A stretch of 64,000 nt of DNA from NCBI RefSeq assembly GCF_037126285.1, contig NZ_CP147012.1, positions 5,258,001 through 5,322,000 on the forward strand, written 5' to 3'. The position numbers and the translations under genes are program-made. Below are positions 9,643-19,200 of the stretch, piece after piece (position 1 is the first letter of the stretch; every line of letters begins with the position of its first letter). The notes beneath the pieces are model-generated. The model made no database searches and was not told the DNA's origin. It saw only the letters and a program-made list of their open reading frames with translations. This stretch comes from Bernardetia sp. MNP-M8 (GTDB taxonomy: Bacteria > Bacteroidota > Bacteroidia > Cytophagales > Bernardetiaceae).

Positions 9643-11193
9643 TTAATGTTTAAAATGTCTAGTTCCTGTCAAGACCATTGCCATTCCATTTGCATCACAT
9701 ACATCAATCGAATCTTGGTCTTTTATCGAACCACCAGGTTGAATAACTGCGCTAATTCCTTCTTGTGCAGCAATTTCTACACAATCTGGAAAAGGAAAAA
9801 AGGCATCAGAAGCCATAACAGCTCCTTTTAAATCAAGACCAAAAACTTTAGCTTTTGCAATCGCTTGTTTGAGTGCATCGACACGAGAAGTTTGTCCAAC
9901 ACCACTTGCCAAAAGTTGTCCTTCTACAGCCAAAATAATTGTATTTGATTTGGTATGTTTGACAAGTTTATTTGCAAAAAGTAACGCTTCAACCTGCTCA
10001 TTTGTTGGCTCTTTTTTGGTTACTGTTTTGAGGTCTTTTTTAGTTTCTCTTTTCTTATCAGCATCTTGCGAAATTACACCGTTTAATAATGTTTTGTAAT
10101 GAACGTGTGGAAAATCGACCTCTTTGCGTTTTAATAGAATACGGTTTTTCTTTTGAGAAAGAATATCATACGCATCATCTGAAAAACTAGGTGCAATCAA
10201 AACTTCAAAAAACAAATCATTCATGGCTTCAGCAGCCTCTTTATCTACTTCACTATTTGTAATCAAAACACCTCCAAAAGCAGAAAGAGTATCGGCTGCA
10301 AAGGCTTTTTTATAGGCTTCGGCTACTGTTTTGGCAGTTGCCATTCCACAAGCGTTGGTATGTTTTAGGATAGCAAAGGCAGGAGTTTCATTTTTAGACT
10401 CTTCAAAGTCATCAATCAAAGCAACAGCAGCATCAACATCTACAAGATTATTGTAAGACAATTCTTTGCCATTTAACTGCTCAAAAAGTGCTTCCAAGTC
10501 TCCATAAAAATAGCCTCTCTGATGTGGATTTTCTCCATATCTCAAGGCTCTTCCTTCTTTAATACTTTGTTTGAAAACTAAATTCAAATCATCTCCTTGC
10601 GTATTGACTTGATTGAGGTGATTAAAAATAGCTGTGTCGTAATGCGAACTAGTATTGAATGCTTTTGTTGCAAAATTACGTCTAGTTTCTAAATTGGTAC
10701 TTCCATTTTGGTCTCTCAAAATCTGATTTAGAAGTGGATAATCTTTTTTGTCAGAAATAATAACTACATCGTTGTAATTTTTGGCTGCTGCACGAATAAG
10801 AGCAATTCCACCAATATCAATTTTTTCTATAATTTCGTCTTCACTTGCTCCTGATTTTACAGTTTCCTCAAAGGGATATAAATCTACAATTACTAAGTCA
10901 ATTTCAGGAATTTCATAATTTTCAGCTTCTTCTCTATCACTTTCAAGATTGCGACGATGCAAAATTCCTCCAAAAACTTTTGGGTGAAGTGTCTTTACTC
11001 GTCCTCCAAAAATGGAAGGATAAGAAGTAAGGTCTTCAACACGAGCCACAGAAATGCCTTGTTCTTCAATGAATTTTTGAGTTCCTCCTGTGGAATAAAT
11101 CGTAACTCCCTGACTAGCTAGAGTTTGTAAAAGAGGTTCTAAACCATCTTTATAAAATACTGAAATAAGCGCAGATTTGATTTTCTTTTGCAT
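9643..11193 (-). CDS. purH: Bifunctional AICAR formyltransferase / IMP cyclohydrolase
   Basis: Catalyses the last two steps of de novo purine synthesis: formylation of AICAR with 10-formyl-tetrahydrofolate, then ring closure to IMP. The 516-residue protein has the N-terminal MGS-like cyclohydrolase domain (STGGTQKFIEE at 34-44, GGRVKTLHPKVFGG at 63-76). The C-terminal transformylase has the catalytic Lys-His pair at 277-278 in ILKHTNACGMA, and ends in the conserved GTRHF. Length is standard. TAGTTTTG on the minus strand at 11273-11280 fits a -7 box about 75 bp upstream. Transcribed alone. Confidence 0.97.
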   Translation of the reverse strand: MQKKIKSALISVFYKDGLEPLLQTLASQGVTIYSTGGTQKFIEEQGISVARVEDLTSYPSIFGGRVKTLHPKVFGGILHRRNLESDREEAENYEIPEIDLVIVDLYPFEETVKSGASEDEIIEKIDIGGIALIRAAAKNYNDVVIISDKKDYPLLNQILRDQNGSTNLETRRNFATKAFNTSSHYDTAIFNHLNQVNTQGDDLNLVFKQSIKEGRALRYGENPHQRGYFYGDLEALFEQLNGKELSYNNLVDVDAAVALIDDFEESKNETPAFAILKHTNACGMATAKTVAEAYKKAFAADTLSAFGGVLITNSEVDKEAAEAMNDLFFEVLIAPSFSDDAYDILSQKKNRILLKRKEVDFPHVHYKTLLNGVISQDADKKRETKKDLKTVTKKEPTNEQVEALLFANKLVKHTKSNTIILAVEGQLLASGVGQTSRVDALKQAIAKAKVFGLDLKGAVMASDAFFPFPDCVEIAAQEGISAVIQPGGSIKDQDSIDVCDANGMAMVLTGTRHFKH

Positions 11194-11562
11194 AAAAAGT
11201 ATGAAGTTTTGCTGTATGTTTGAATATTCTGGTTCTTGATTTATCAGAATATATTTTCGTACAATGTTTCTACAAAACTACATATAAATCTTAAAATTGA
11301 AAGAGAGAAATGTAAATCTATCCAAACTAAAATTTACATTGAGTATACCATCAATTATAAATCTTAGATGTATAACCATAAATAAACACCCAAAAATATA
11401 AAATTGCTCCTAAACTTGCCTTTTGTTTACTTTGACAAAAAATACAAGACTCTAAAATCTTAACAAAGACTGCCTGTGTGAAGTTAGTCAATACATAATT
11501 TACCTAGATAATTAAAGAATACCACTAAATTTACGATAGAAAATAAAACTGAATCAATAAAA
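11194..11562. other. Non-coding region upstream of purH
   Basis: AT-rich, with no gene that I can support. A possible minus-strand promoter box for purH lies at 11273-11280. The right part leads into the hairpin repeat element that starts at 11563. Confidence 0.5.
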
Positions 11563-11680
11563 AACCTTATCACGGTTTGTATTAAGGTAGTTCAGACATC
11601 TTGTCTGAACATAAAAAGCAGTATTTTATCCTATCCAACAGTCTGGAAGACTGTTATACAAAAATAATCGTGATAACCTT
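11563..11680. repeat. Dispersed hairpin element, copy 1
   Basis: About 118 bp bounded by inverted TTATCACG / CGTGATAA. Inside are two palindromes: TTCAGAC...GTCTGAA and AACAGTCT...AGACTGTT. A second copy at 23207-23323 shares order and sequence (AGCAGTATTTTATC versus AACAGTATTTTATC, and GGAAGACTGTTATACAA in both). No coding capacity; MITE-like in structure. It sits just upstream of the ATPase gene. Confidence 0.75.
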
Positions 11681-11695
11681 TAAAGAATAAAAGCA

Positions 11696-13219
11696 ATGAT
11701 ACTAACAATAAAAAATCTAGGTGCACTCAAAGAAGCAGAAATAGACCTTAACAAAGATCTTATTTTACTCTGTGGACATAATAATACTGGCAAAACATAT
11801 GTAGCTTATCTAATTTATGATATTTTACACCTAAGCTTAGGTCTTAAACTTTATATGAGTATACAAAATTTGTTGGGTACTTCACATGAAAGAAATAGTA
11901 TCTCTTTGCCTTTAGTCAAAAGTGCAGAAGGCAAAGAAATTATTTTTTTTGCAAAACAACTTATAGAAAATAAAAAAATAGAAATTGATATTTCAAAATT
12001 TACAAAAAATTTAGTTTTCAATTTAAAAAATGAAATAGCTAAAAATATAATGAAGGAAATAAGCTCAGAGAATTCTTTAAATAATTTTTTTAGTAAAGAA
12101 ATACTCGAAAAACTAAGCTTTGAACTTAATTATACAGAAGAATTTATTAAAAATAATTTAAGAAGTTCACCAGTCGATGAAATGATTTATTGGGATGGAG
12201 AAACAAGAAGAATAAAAGCAAAAAAAGAAAAAAACAGTTGCAAAGTGATATTTGAGCTTTTAGAAGACTTATCGTTAGACGAAGATTTATCGTTGGAATT
12301 TGTTACAATGCAAATTTATTTCTCTATACTACGTATTTGTTTAAATTTTTCTTTCAGAAGTTTTATTTTTACTTCTGAACGGGAAGCCATAGATATTTTT
12401 AGCGAAGAATTAGCACTAAACAATAATAATTTTTTTTATAAAATACTAGAAACTAATGGCGAAACCAAAACAAAATTATTAGAATTTGTAAGTAGCACTA
12501 TAATAAACCGTTATCCAAAACCAATAGTAGATGGATTATTTACAGCACAAGATTTAATAAATCTGCAAAAGGAAAAAAGTGAATTTGAATTTCTAGCAAT
12601 TGAGTTAGAAAAAACCATTTTAGAAGGAAAAATAAGTGTTGGGCAGAATGAAACGTTGCAATATCAACCTAATTTTTATACTGAAAATGGAGAAAATGTA
12701 GTTTTAGAAATCTATCAGACTTCTTCTCTTGTAAAATCTCTTGCTTCTCTTGTTTTTTATTTACGTCATTCAGCAAAGAAAAATGATTGTATCATTATTG
12801 AAGAACCAGAACTAAATTTATACCCAGATAATCAAATTTTGGTAGCTCGCTTTTTGGCTCGTTTGGTCAATGAAGGTTTTAAAGTAGTGGCGACTACACA
12901 TAGTGATTATATTATTAAAGAATTGAGTACTTTATTATTACTTGCTGATTCTTTCAAAGATAAAGACAGGATAATGGAAAAATATGGATATACTCAAAAT
13001 CAAATTCTGAATAAAGAAAATATTGGTATTTATTATTTTGAAAAAGGTAAAGAAACGGCAGTTAATGTTCCCATTACAGAACGTGGAATTGAAATAGAAT
13101 CTATCGACCAAACCATTTCAGATTTGAATGAGCGTTTTAATACTATTTATTATACATTTTTAGAGTCAGACGAAAAAAAAGAGGAGAAAAGAACAGAGAA
13201 AAATCTAAAATCTAACTAA
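11696..13219 (+). CDS. AAA family ATPase, SMC/ABC-like
   Basis: 507 residues. Walker A is GHNNTGKT (27-34). Walker B is IIIEEPELNLYPDNQ (about 364-378), with the acidic pair of ABC/SMC-type ATPases and the Leu-Asn-Leu-Tyr-Pro form typical of AAA_15/AAA_21 proteins. The switch histidine is in TTHSDYIIKE (about 400). Between them is a 300-residue helical insertion. No TOPRIM or nuclease domain follows, so it is not a complete OLD-type nuclease. Such ATPases are often one half of a two-gene defence or toxin module, but no partner is visible; the stop overlaps a start codon for a 13-codon frame that ends at once. The role is unknown. Confidence 0.75.
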   Translation: MILTIKNLGALKEAEIDLNKDLILLCGHNNTGKTYVAYLIYDILHLSLGLKLYMSIQNLLGTSHERNSISLPLVKSAEGKEIIFFAKQLIENKKIEIDISKFTKNLVFNLKNEIAKNIMKEISSENSLNNFFSKEILEKLSFELNYTEEFIKNNLRSSPVDEMIYWDGETRRIKAKKEKNSCKVIFELLEDLSLDEDLSLEFVTMQIYFSILRICLNFSFRSFIFTSEREAIDIFSEELALNNNNFFYKILETNGETKTKLLEFVSSTIINRYPKPIVDGLFTAQDLINLQKEKSEFEFLAIELEKTILEGKISVGQNETLQYQPNFYTENGENVVLEIYQTSSLVKSLASLVFYLRHSAKKNDCIIIEEPELNLYPDNQILVARFLARLVNEGFKVVATTHSDYIIKELSTLLLLADSFKDKDRIMEKYGYTQNQILNKENIGIYYFEKGKETAVNVPITERGIEIESIDQTISDLNERFNTIYYTFLESDEKKEEKRTEKNLKSN

Positions 13220-13260
13220 TGAAAGATATTAAAAAAGCACCTTTAAGCTATTATAATTAG
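13219..13260 (+). other. Micro-frame overlapping the ATPase stop
   Basis: The ATPase stop TAA overlaps an ATG (TAATG, 13217-13221), as in translationally coupled operons. The frame encodes only MKDIKKAPLSYYN before a stop. It could be the remnant of a lost second gene or chance. Confidence 0.2.
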
Positions 13261-13307
13261 GGATTGTGTTATCTTGTTTCACAATCTTAGTATTTTATAA
13301 TACACTC

Positions 13308-13343
13308 AAAACCCTGTTTAGATTATCTAAGCAGGGTTTTTTG
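13308..13343. terminator. Hairpin terminator
   Basis: AAAACCCTG...CAGGGTTTTTT with a 15-base loop. A T run on the plus strand suits the ATPase gene; it can also serve the convergent DUF2721 gene. Confidence 0.8.
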
Positions 13344-13379
13344 TTATAAATTTGATTTTATGTTTATTTTATCTTTATA

Positions 13380-13775
13380 TTATTTCCTCTTTTCCATATT
13401 CCCAATTTGAATATTGAGAGCTTTTACAGAAATTTGTATTTCAATCACTGACAGAGAAAGTGAAAGCATAAGTAAAACTAAACTTATTCCAAAAAGCCAT
13501 TGTCCAACTTCCATTTGTTTCCAAAAAAGAGCAAACATAGAAATTACACACAAAAGCAGACTAGAAACTCCCAAAAATTGCATGTTGCGAATTAAATAAA
13601 CTCTTCTTTTGAGATTCTTAATTTGTTGTATCAAAATTTTATTTGGTTCGTTTTCATATTTTTCATGTAAATTTCGAATAAGTGTAGCAATTGCCAAAAA
13701 ACGATTGGTATAAGCTAACAAAAGCAACGAAATAGCAGGAAAAAGTAAGGCAGGGGTAGTGAGACTGATTTCCAT
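13380..13775 (-). CDS. DUF2721 family membrane protein
   Basis: 131 residues with a conserved N-terminus (TTPALLFPAISLLLLAYTNR). Three membrane segments lie at about 8-30, 66-84 and 92-112, with a cytoplasmic helical hairpin containing LIRNLHEKYE between the first and second. This matches the DUF2721 family, widespread in bacteria and without known function. It is transcribed alone, divergent from the WG-repeat gene. Confidence 0.8.
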   Translation of the reverse strand: MEISLTTPALLFPAISLLLLAYTNRFLAIATLIRNLHEKYENEPNKILIQQIKNLKRRVYLIRNMQFLGVSSLLLCVISMFALFWKQMEVGQWLFGISLVLLMLSLSLSVIEIQISVKALNIQIGNMEKRK

Positions 13776-13943
13776 AAAATAATTAATTGTGGTTGATTAG
13801 CTAAATTGATTTTTCAGTTACAAATAATTGCTAAAAAGTAACACAAAGAAAAGGGAATATTATTTGCTATTCTAAATTATATCTTATAAAAAATCAAAAA
13901 AATTATACTATTACATTTTGATTTTCATTTAAAAAAATATCTA

Positions 13944-15230
13944 ATGCATATTACTGTAACAAAAAGTATTTTCAAAAACACCTTATTTATATTTTCTTTT
14001 TTAATAGGGTTATGTTGTATAAATCCCTCTCTTAATCTTGCACAAACTACAAATGAAGATGGATGGGAAACAGCCACAGAAGAAGATACTGCACCGAAAA
14101 TAGATACCATTATTGTGGAAAGAAAAGCTCTTTTAGCCTATGGAGGAGACTCTATCAAAATTGCAAGTATTGAAGGAAAATTAGGTGTTCTCAATGATAC
14201 AAATGCTACTATTGTTCCTTTCCAATATGAAAAAATAACTTTTTTTGAAGGTGAAGATTCTACTTGTACACGTTGGGAAGGAACATTATTAGTGCAAAGT
14301 AGAGGAAAATATGGAGTTTTAGATGCAACAGGAAAACCACTTACAGCACTTTACGAAAAAATAGAATTTATGCCTGAAACGTGTCAGAGTGCACGTGGAA
14401 AAACAAAGGTGATGTTATTTCATGATAAAGGAAAGGTAGGTTTAGCTGATGCTTATGGAAATGTAGTTATTCGTCCTTCGTATGATGAAATTGAATTCAT
14501 AAAATATTATATCACACGTTATGGAGACACAGCCAGAATTGAAAGAGTATTAAAACCCGAACTCATTACAGCAAAAAAAGCAGGGAAATACGGACTTTTT
14601 GATCTTCATAATAATGTTCCTCTATTGCGTTCAGAGTATAATTCTATTGATTATCTACAAGATATAAAAGTAGAAGAAAAGAAAAAGACACATTCAACTC
14701 ATATCTTAAAGATAAAACAAGGAACAAATTATGGTTTTATTTTACTACATAATCAAGCTATTTTAGCACCTCAATATCAATATTTAGGGGAGTTTTCTAC
14801 TGAAAAAGGTAAAACAACAGGAGCAGCAGAAAACCTAATCGCTTTAGTACAAAAAGAAGGAAAATGGGGTTGGATAAATTTGGAAGGTAAAGAAGTCATA
14901 AAAGTAAATTATGATGCTGCCGAACCTTTCCGAAAAGATATTGCTTTTGTCAGAAAAGGTAGAAACTGGACAGCTATTGATAGAAATGGAAAAAAAGCTC
15001 TTGAAGATTCGTATGAAGAAATAAAATATCTTGCTTTAGAAAGCGAACAAAATGCCTTTTTCAAAACACTTATTATTGCAAAACAAAAAGGTAAATATGG
15101 GATTCTAGATATAGAAGGAAAAACACTACTCAATTTTGAATATGATAAACTTACCTTTGTTCCTGAAAAATTTGGCTTTAATGTGGAAATAAATGGAGAA
15201 GAAAAATTTGTCAATCTAAAAAGAAAATAG
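13944..15230 (+). CDS. Exported WG-repeat protein
   Basis: 428 residues. A signal peptide (hydrophobic 11-25, ending LAQ) is followed by seven or so WG repeats of about 40-60 residues, each with a GKYG or GKWG core then a D/N-G turn: GKYGVLDATGKP, GKVGLADAYGN, GKYGLFDLHNN, GKWGWINLEGKE, GKYGILDIEGKT. WG-repeat proteins form beta-propeller-like or solenoid folds at the cell surface or periplasm; their ligands are mostly unknown. A 7-bp tandem repeat lies between it and the next gene. Confidence 0.85.
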   Translation: MHITVTKSIFKNTLFIFSFLIGLCCINPSLNLAQTTNEDGWETATEEDTAPKIDTIIVERKALLAYGGDSIKIASIEGKLGVLNDTNATIVPFQYEKITFFEGEDSTCTRWEGTLLVQSRGKYGVLDATGKPLTALYEKIEFMPETCQSARGKTKVMLFHDKGKVGLADAYGNVVIRPSYDEIEFIKYYITRYGDTARIERVLKPELITAKKAGKYGLFDLHNNVPLLRSEYNSIDYLQDIKVEEKKKTHSTHILKIKQGTNYGFILLHNQAILAPQYQYLGEFSTEKGKTTGAAENLIALVQKEGKWGWINLEGKEVIKVNYDAAEPFRKDIAFVRKGRNWTAIDRNGKKALEDSYEEIKYLALESEQNAFFKTLIIAKQKGKYGILDIEGKTLLNFEYDKLTFVPEKFGFNVEINGEEKFVNLKRK

Positions 15231-15292
15231 TGATTAGTCAGAAATTACTTTCTGAAATAATTGTTTCAGAGTTCTTATTATCAAAAAAATAA

Positions 15293-15327
15293 ATTCGTAA
15301 TTCGTAATTCGTAATTCGTAATTCTAC
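15293..15327. repeat. Heptanucleotide tandem repeat (ATTCGTA)
   Basis: Four perfect copies of ATTCGTA plus one imperfect copy (ATTCTAC). They end 12 bp before the ATG of the next gene, so a change in copy number would alter promoter or leader spacing. Confidence 0.85.
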
Positions 15328-15338
15328 AAATAAATTTT

Positions 15339-16055
15339 ATGAAAAAAAAGGTTCTTAATCTTACTTATTATTTTTGGTTTTTCTTAGTTTTGTTTGCCAT
15401 TCCTATTAGTTGCGCCTTATTTGCAGAAGGAATTTTAAAGCTATTTTTTCTAAAAAATCAATATCTACTTTCACTTTTTCAAAATGGAAAGTTAGATTAT
15501 AGTGTGCCTTATTATATTTCTTTAGCTTTGAGTTTAGGAGCTACTATGTTAGTTGTTATTTTTTTAAAAAGGCGTTTTATGCTTTATGATTTAGAAAAAA
15601 ACAATGTTGGAACACTCTTTTGGATAGTTAATATCTGCTACTTACTTACCCAACATATTCAGATGTATTTTTTTGAAAAATGGTGGAAATATGACAATTA
15701 TACTCGTCTTAGAAGTCTTGATATTGATTTATTAGAAAATGCTCTTGCTGATTATAGCAATTTATATGTTTATATTTTACCTCATTTATTAAATGCTTTT
15801 TTTCTGTTTTTTGCTATTCAAACATTGATTTGGATATCAGATATTGAAGAAAATTTTAAAACTGTTCGTCTTATTTTGAGAAAAGTTTTTTTTACTAAAG
15901 AAGAACTAGAAAAAATAATTGATTACAAAACAGATGTGCCAGTAGATAAAGAAATTGAATTCAAACACGAAAAAGAAGTTTTTTTGAGTCAAAAAAAATA
16001 TTTTACATATTCCGACTACAAGCATTTTATTAAAAAAGTGCAATTAGAAAATTAA
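15339..16055 (+). CDS. Membrane protein of unknown function
   Basis: 238 residues; I do not recognise the family. Four hydrophobic segments lie at about 8-35, 53-75, 86-105 and 146-168, followed by a charged cytoplasmic tail with KEELEKII and KHEKEVFLSQKKYF. The start is the ATG at 15339, directly after a 7-bp tandem repeat. It precedes the large PAS/PP2C gene by about 200 bp and may be functionally separate. Confidence 0.6.
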   Translation: MKKKVLNLTYYFWFFLVLFAIPISCALFAEGILKLFFLKNQYLLSLFQNGKLDYSVPYYISLALSLGATMLVVIFLKRRFMLYDLEKNNVGTLFWIVNICYLLTQHIQMYFFEKWWKYDNYTRLRSLDIDLLENALADYSNLYVYILPHLLNAFFLFFAIQTLIWISDIEENFKTVRLILRKVFFTKEELEKIIDYKTDVPVDKEIEFKHEKEVFLSQKKYFTYSDYKHFIKKVQLEN

Positions 16056-16259
16056 ATAAGACAAAACACCCCTATTTAACCTATAAATACCTAAAAAACA
16101 ATCCTTTAAAGTCCTATTTTAGTATAAAAAAAATGCTTATATTGGCTATGTATTTGTGTTTTCCCTATCTATACAGATGCAAAACTCTACTTATTCCCTT
16201 TGATCTTATTTCATATTGACTTTTCAAATAAATAAGATAGTTATTCCATACGAAAATAT

Positions 16260-19200
16260 ATGCGTTATTTTAATACAATCAAATATGCCATTGGTGGACT
16301 AGTATTTGGTTTATTCTTTCCCTTATTTGCTTGGATTCTTGATGGCTTCTTTTTCAAACAACTTGCTTTCAATTGGGCAATGATTGTAAAGCTACACCAA
16401 GTTAATCCTATTCATTTTGTTATCGATGTTGCTCCTTTAATTTTAGGAGGTGCTTTTGCTTATATGGGTTCTTTGAGAGATAAATTGATTGCTAGTTATG
16501 AAAAGAAGGGGCTGAGTTCAAAACAGTATGCAAAAGAAAACAATGCAATTCTAAAAAAACTACGAATTGGAAATATAGCTGCTCCACTTGTTATTACAAT
16601 TCTATTATTAGGAAGTTATCTAGTTGTTCAAAGTTTTATATCTGACCAGCAAAATGATGCACCTATAATCAATATATCAGGAAGGCAGCGCATGTTGAGC
16701 CAAAAAATAGCTAAAAGTTCTTTATACATAGCTACCACACCTTCGCAAAGCGAACAGCAAGTTCCTTATATAAATGCATTAGATTTAGATATTAAAGAAT
16801 TCAAAACAGCACATTTAAATTTAATAGGCAAAGAAAATACATTAAATTTTAGTAACAATCATATTAACTCTGAAGAAGTAAAATCTTTATATGATTCAAT
16901 TACTCCATATTACAACGGAATTTTGGCAGGTTTAGAGGAGCTTTTAGATGCTAATCAAATAACAGATTCAGAAAGCAGCAAAAGAAGCATGCGAGATGCA
17001 ATTCAGAAAATAGAGCGCAATGAAAACTCTTTCCTTCCTATAATGAACAAAATTGTTGTTATGTATGAAGCAGAGGCAGAAGAAAAACTTGCTTACTTAC
17101 AAATAGTACAACTTGGAGTAATTGGCTTTTTGCTTGTTTTTATTTGGACTATTGCATTCATTGTTTTAAAACCAATGGTTCACCAAGTAAAAATGGCTTT
17201 TACAGATGTAGAAATAGCTACGAAAACTTTAGAAGAAAACAATCAAGAATTACAAGCATCAGAAGAAGAGTTAAAGCAAAGTGCTGAACAAATGAAAATA
17301 GTAAATGATAACTTAATTAATTCACAAAGAGAACTAAAAACTTATGTTAATAGAGTTTCACAAGCCAAGAAAATGGCAAAATTAGCAGCCTATGACTTGA
17401 ATATCAAAACAAATGAAGTTACACATACCGAACACTTAAATTATATATTAGGTCTTGATAAAGACGTAAAAATTGACACTACATTTTTAGAAAGTATTAT
17501 TCACTCTGAAGATTATCAAATACTACTGTCAAATCAAAAAAAGGCTATAGAAAACGATGAAGACACTTTTTATCGTTTGCGTATCAAAACTGATTATTTC
17601 AAAGATTGGCATTGGTTTCAAGGAGCTACCCATTGCGTTTTTAATAAGAGAGGGAAACTAATTTATATCGTCAATAGCTTACAAGATATTACGGAAAGTG
17701 TAAAAAAAGAACAAGAAATAGAAAAACTTCTTCAACAAGGAAACTTGCAGAACCAAGAGTTACAAGCCTCAGAAGAAGAACTGCGTCAAAATACAGAGCA
17801 ACTGCAAGTCATTAATGACAATCTCTTTGTAGCTCAACGAGAAGTAGAGGAAAGACAAAGGTTACTTTCTCGTGCCGAAAAAATTTCTCAAATTGGTAGT
17901 TTTGATATGGTTTTAGATAACCTATCTTTTTCCTATTCTGAAAATCTAGCTGAAATATATGGATTGGAAGCATCTGAAATGAAAGATATGAACACCCACG
18001 CAAAATATTATGACAAAGCAAGTAGAGAAAAAATTACAAATTACTTATCTGAATTATCAAAAGGAAAAATTGATACTTTTTCTATGATAGGAAATTTCAA
18101 AAATAACACTCAAAAAGAATGGAAAACATTAAAAATTGAAGCAAATTTATTAAAAGATAGCACAGGAAAACCAGAACGTGTATTGGGTGTAATTCAAGAT
18201 ATTACTCAAATCACTCTACAACAAGAAGCCCTAGAACATTCTCAAAGACAACTAGAGTCACTCAGTAATAATCTGCAAGGAATTATGTATCGTGCCTTGA
18301 TAGATGAAGATTGGACAATGAAATTTATTTCTAAAGGAGTCGAAAGAATTACTGGTTATCCAATTTCTGATTTTATAAATAATAAAATGCGTTCTTTTGC
18401 TAGTATTATTCATGAAGATGACAATTTTATTGATGCAGAAATTAATCAAGCTATCGAAACAAAACTACCTTATAAAATAGAGTATCGTCTTATTCATAAA
18501 AATGGTTCTATCATTTGGGTAGAAGAATCTGGACAAGTAGTAGAAGACAAGATAAGCAAAGTAAATTATCTTGATGGTGTTTTGATGGACATTACACAAA
18601 GAAAACAAGCCGAACAAATCATCGAAACCCAAACAGAAAAACTTCTGATTTCTCAAAAAGAACTAGAACAACAACAACAAATGCTTACTGACGCCGAAAA
18701 AATGGCAAAAATGGGTAGTTATGTTTGGAATTTGCATACAAGACAAATCAAACACTCTGAAAATTTACCTAATATTTATGGATTAGAAAAAGATACACTC
18801 ATCAATCAAATTATTTTTGATGCTATTATACATCCAGAAGAAAGAGAAGAACATCAACGAGCGATTGCAGAGGCTATGATGAGTGAAAAAAAAGAAGTAT
18901 TTACTACCTATAGAGCAAAACCACCCCATTTATCAGAAGAGCATTGGAAATATTATCGTACTTATTCTATCATAAAATATAATGATGATGGAGAACCTAT
19001 TACACTGATAGGCACAGCACAAGATATTAGTGAAGAAGTTGCACAACAAAAAATGCAGGAAGAACTACTAAACTATGTAAAAGAAAATAAAGAGAACCTT
19101 GAAGAATCGCAACGTCTTGCCCAAATTGTGAGTTATGATATGGATATTATTACAAAAAAAGTGAAATGGTCAGATAGTTTTGATAAAGTATTTAAAGTAG

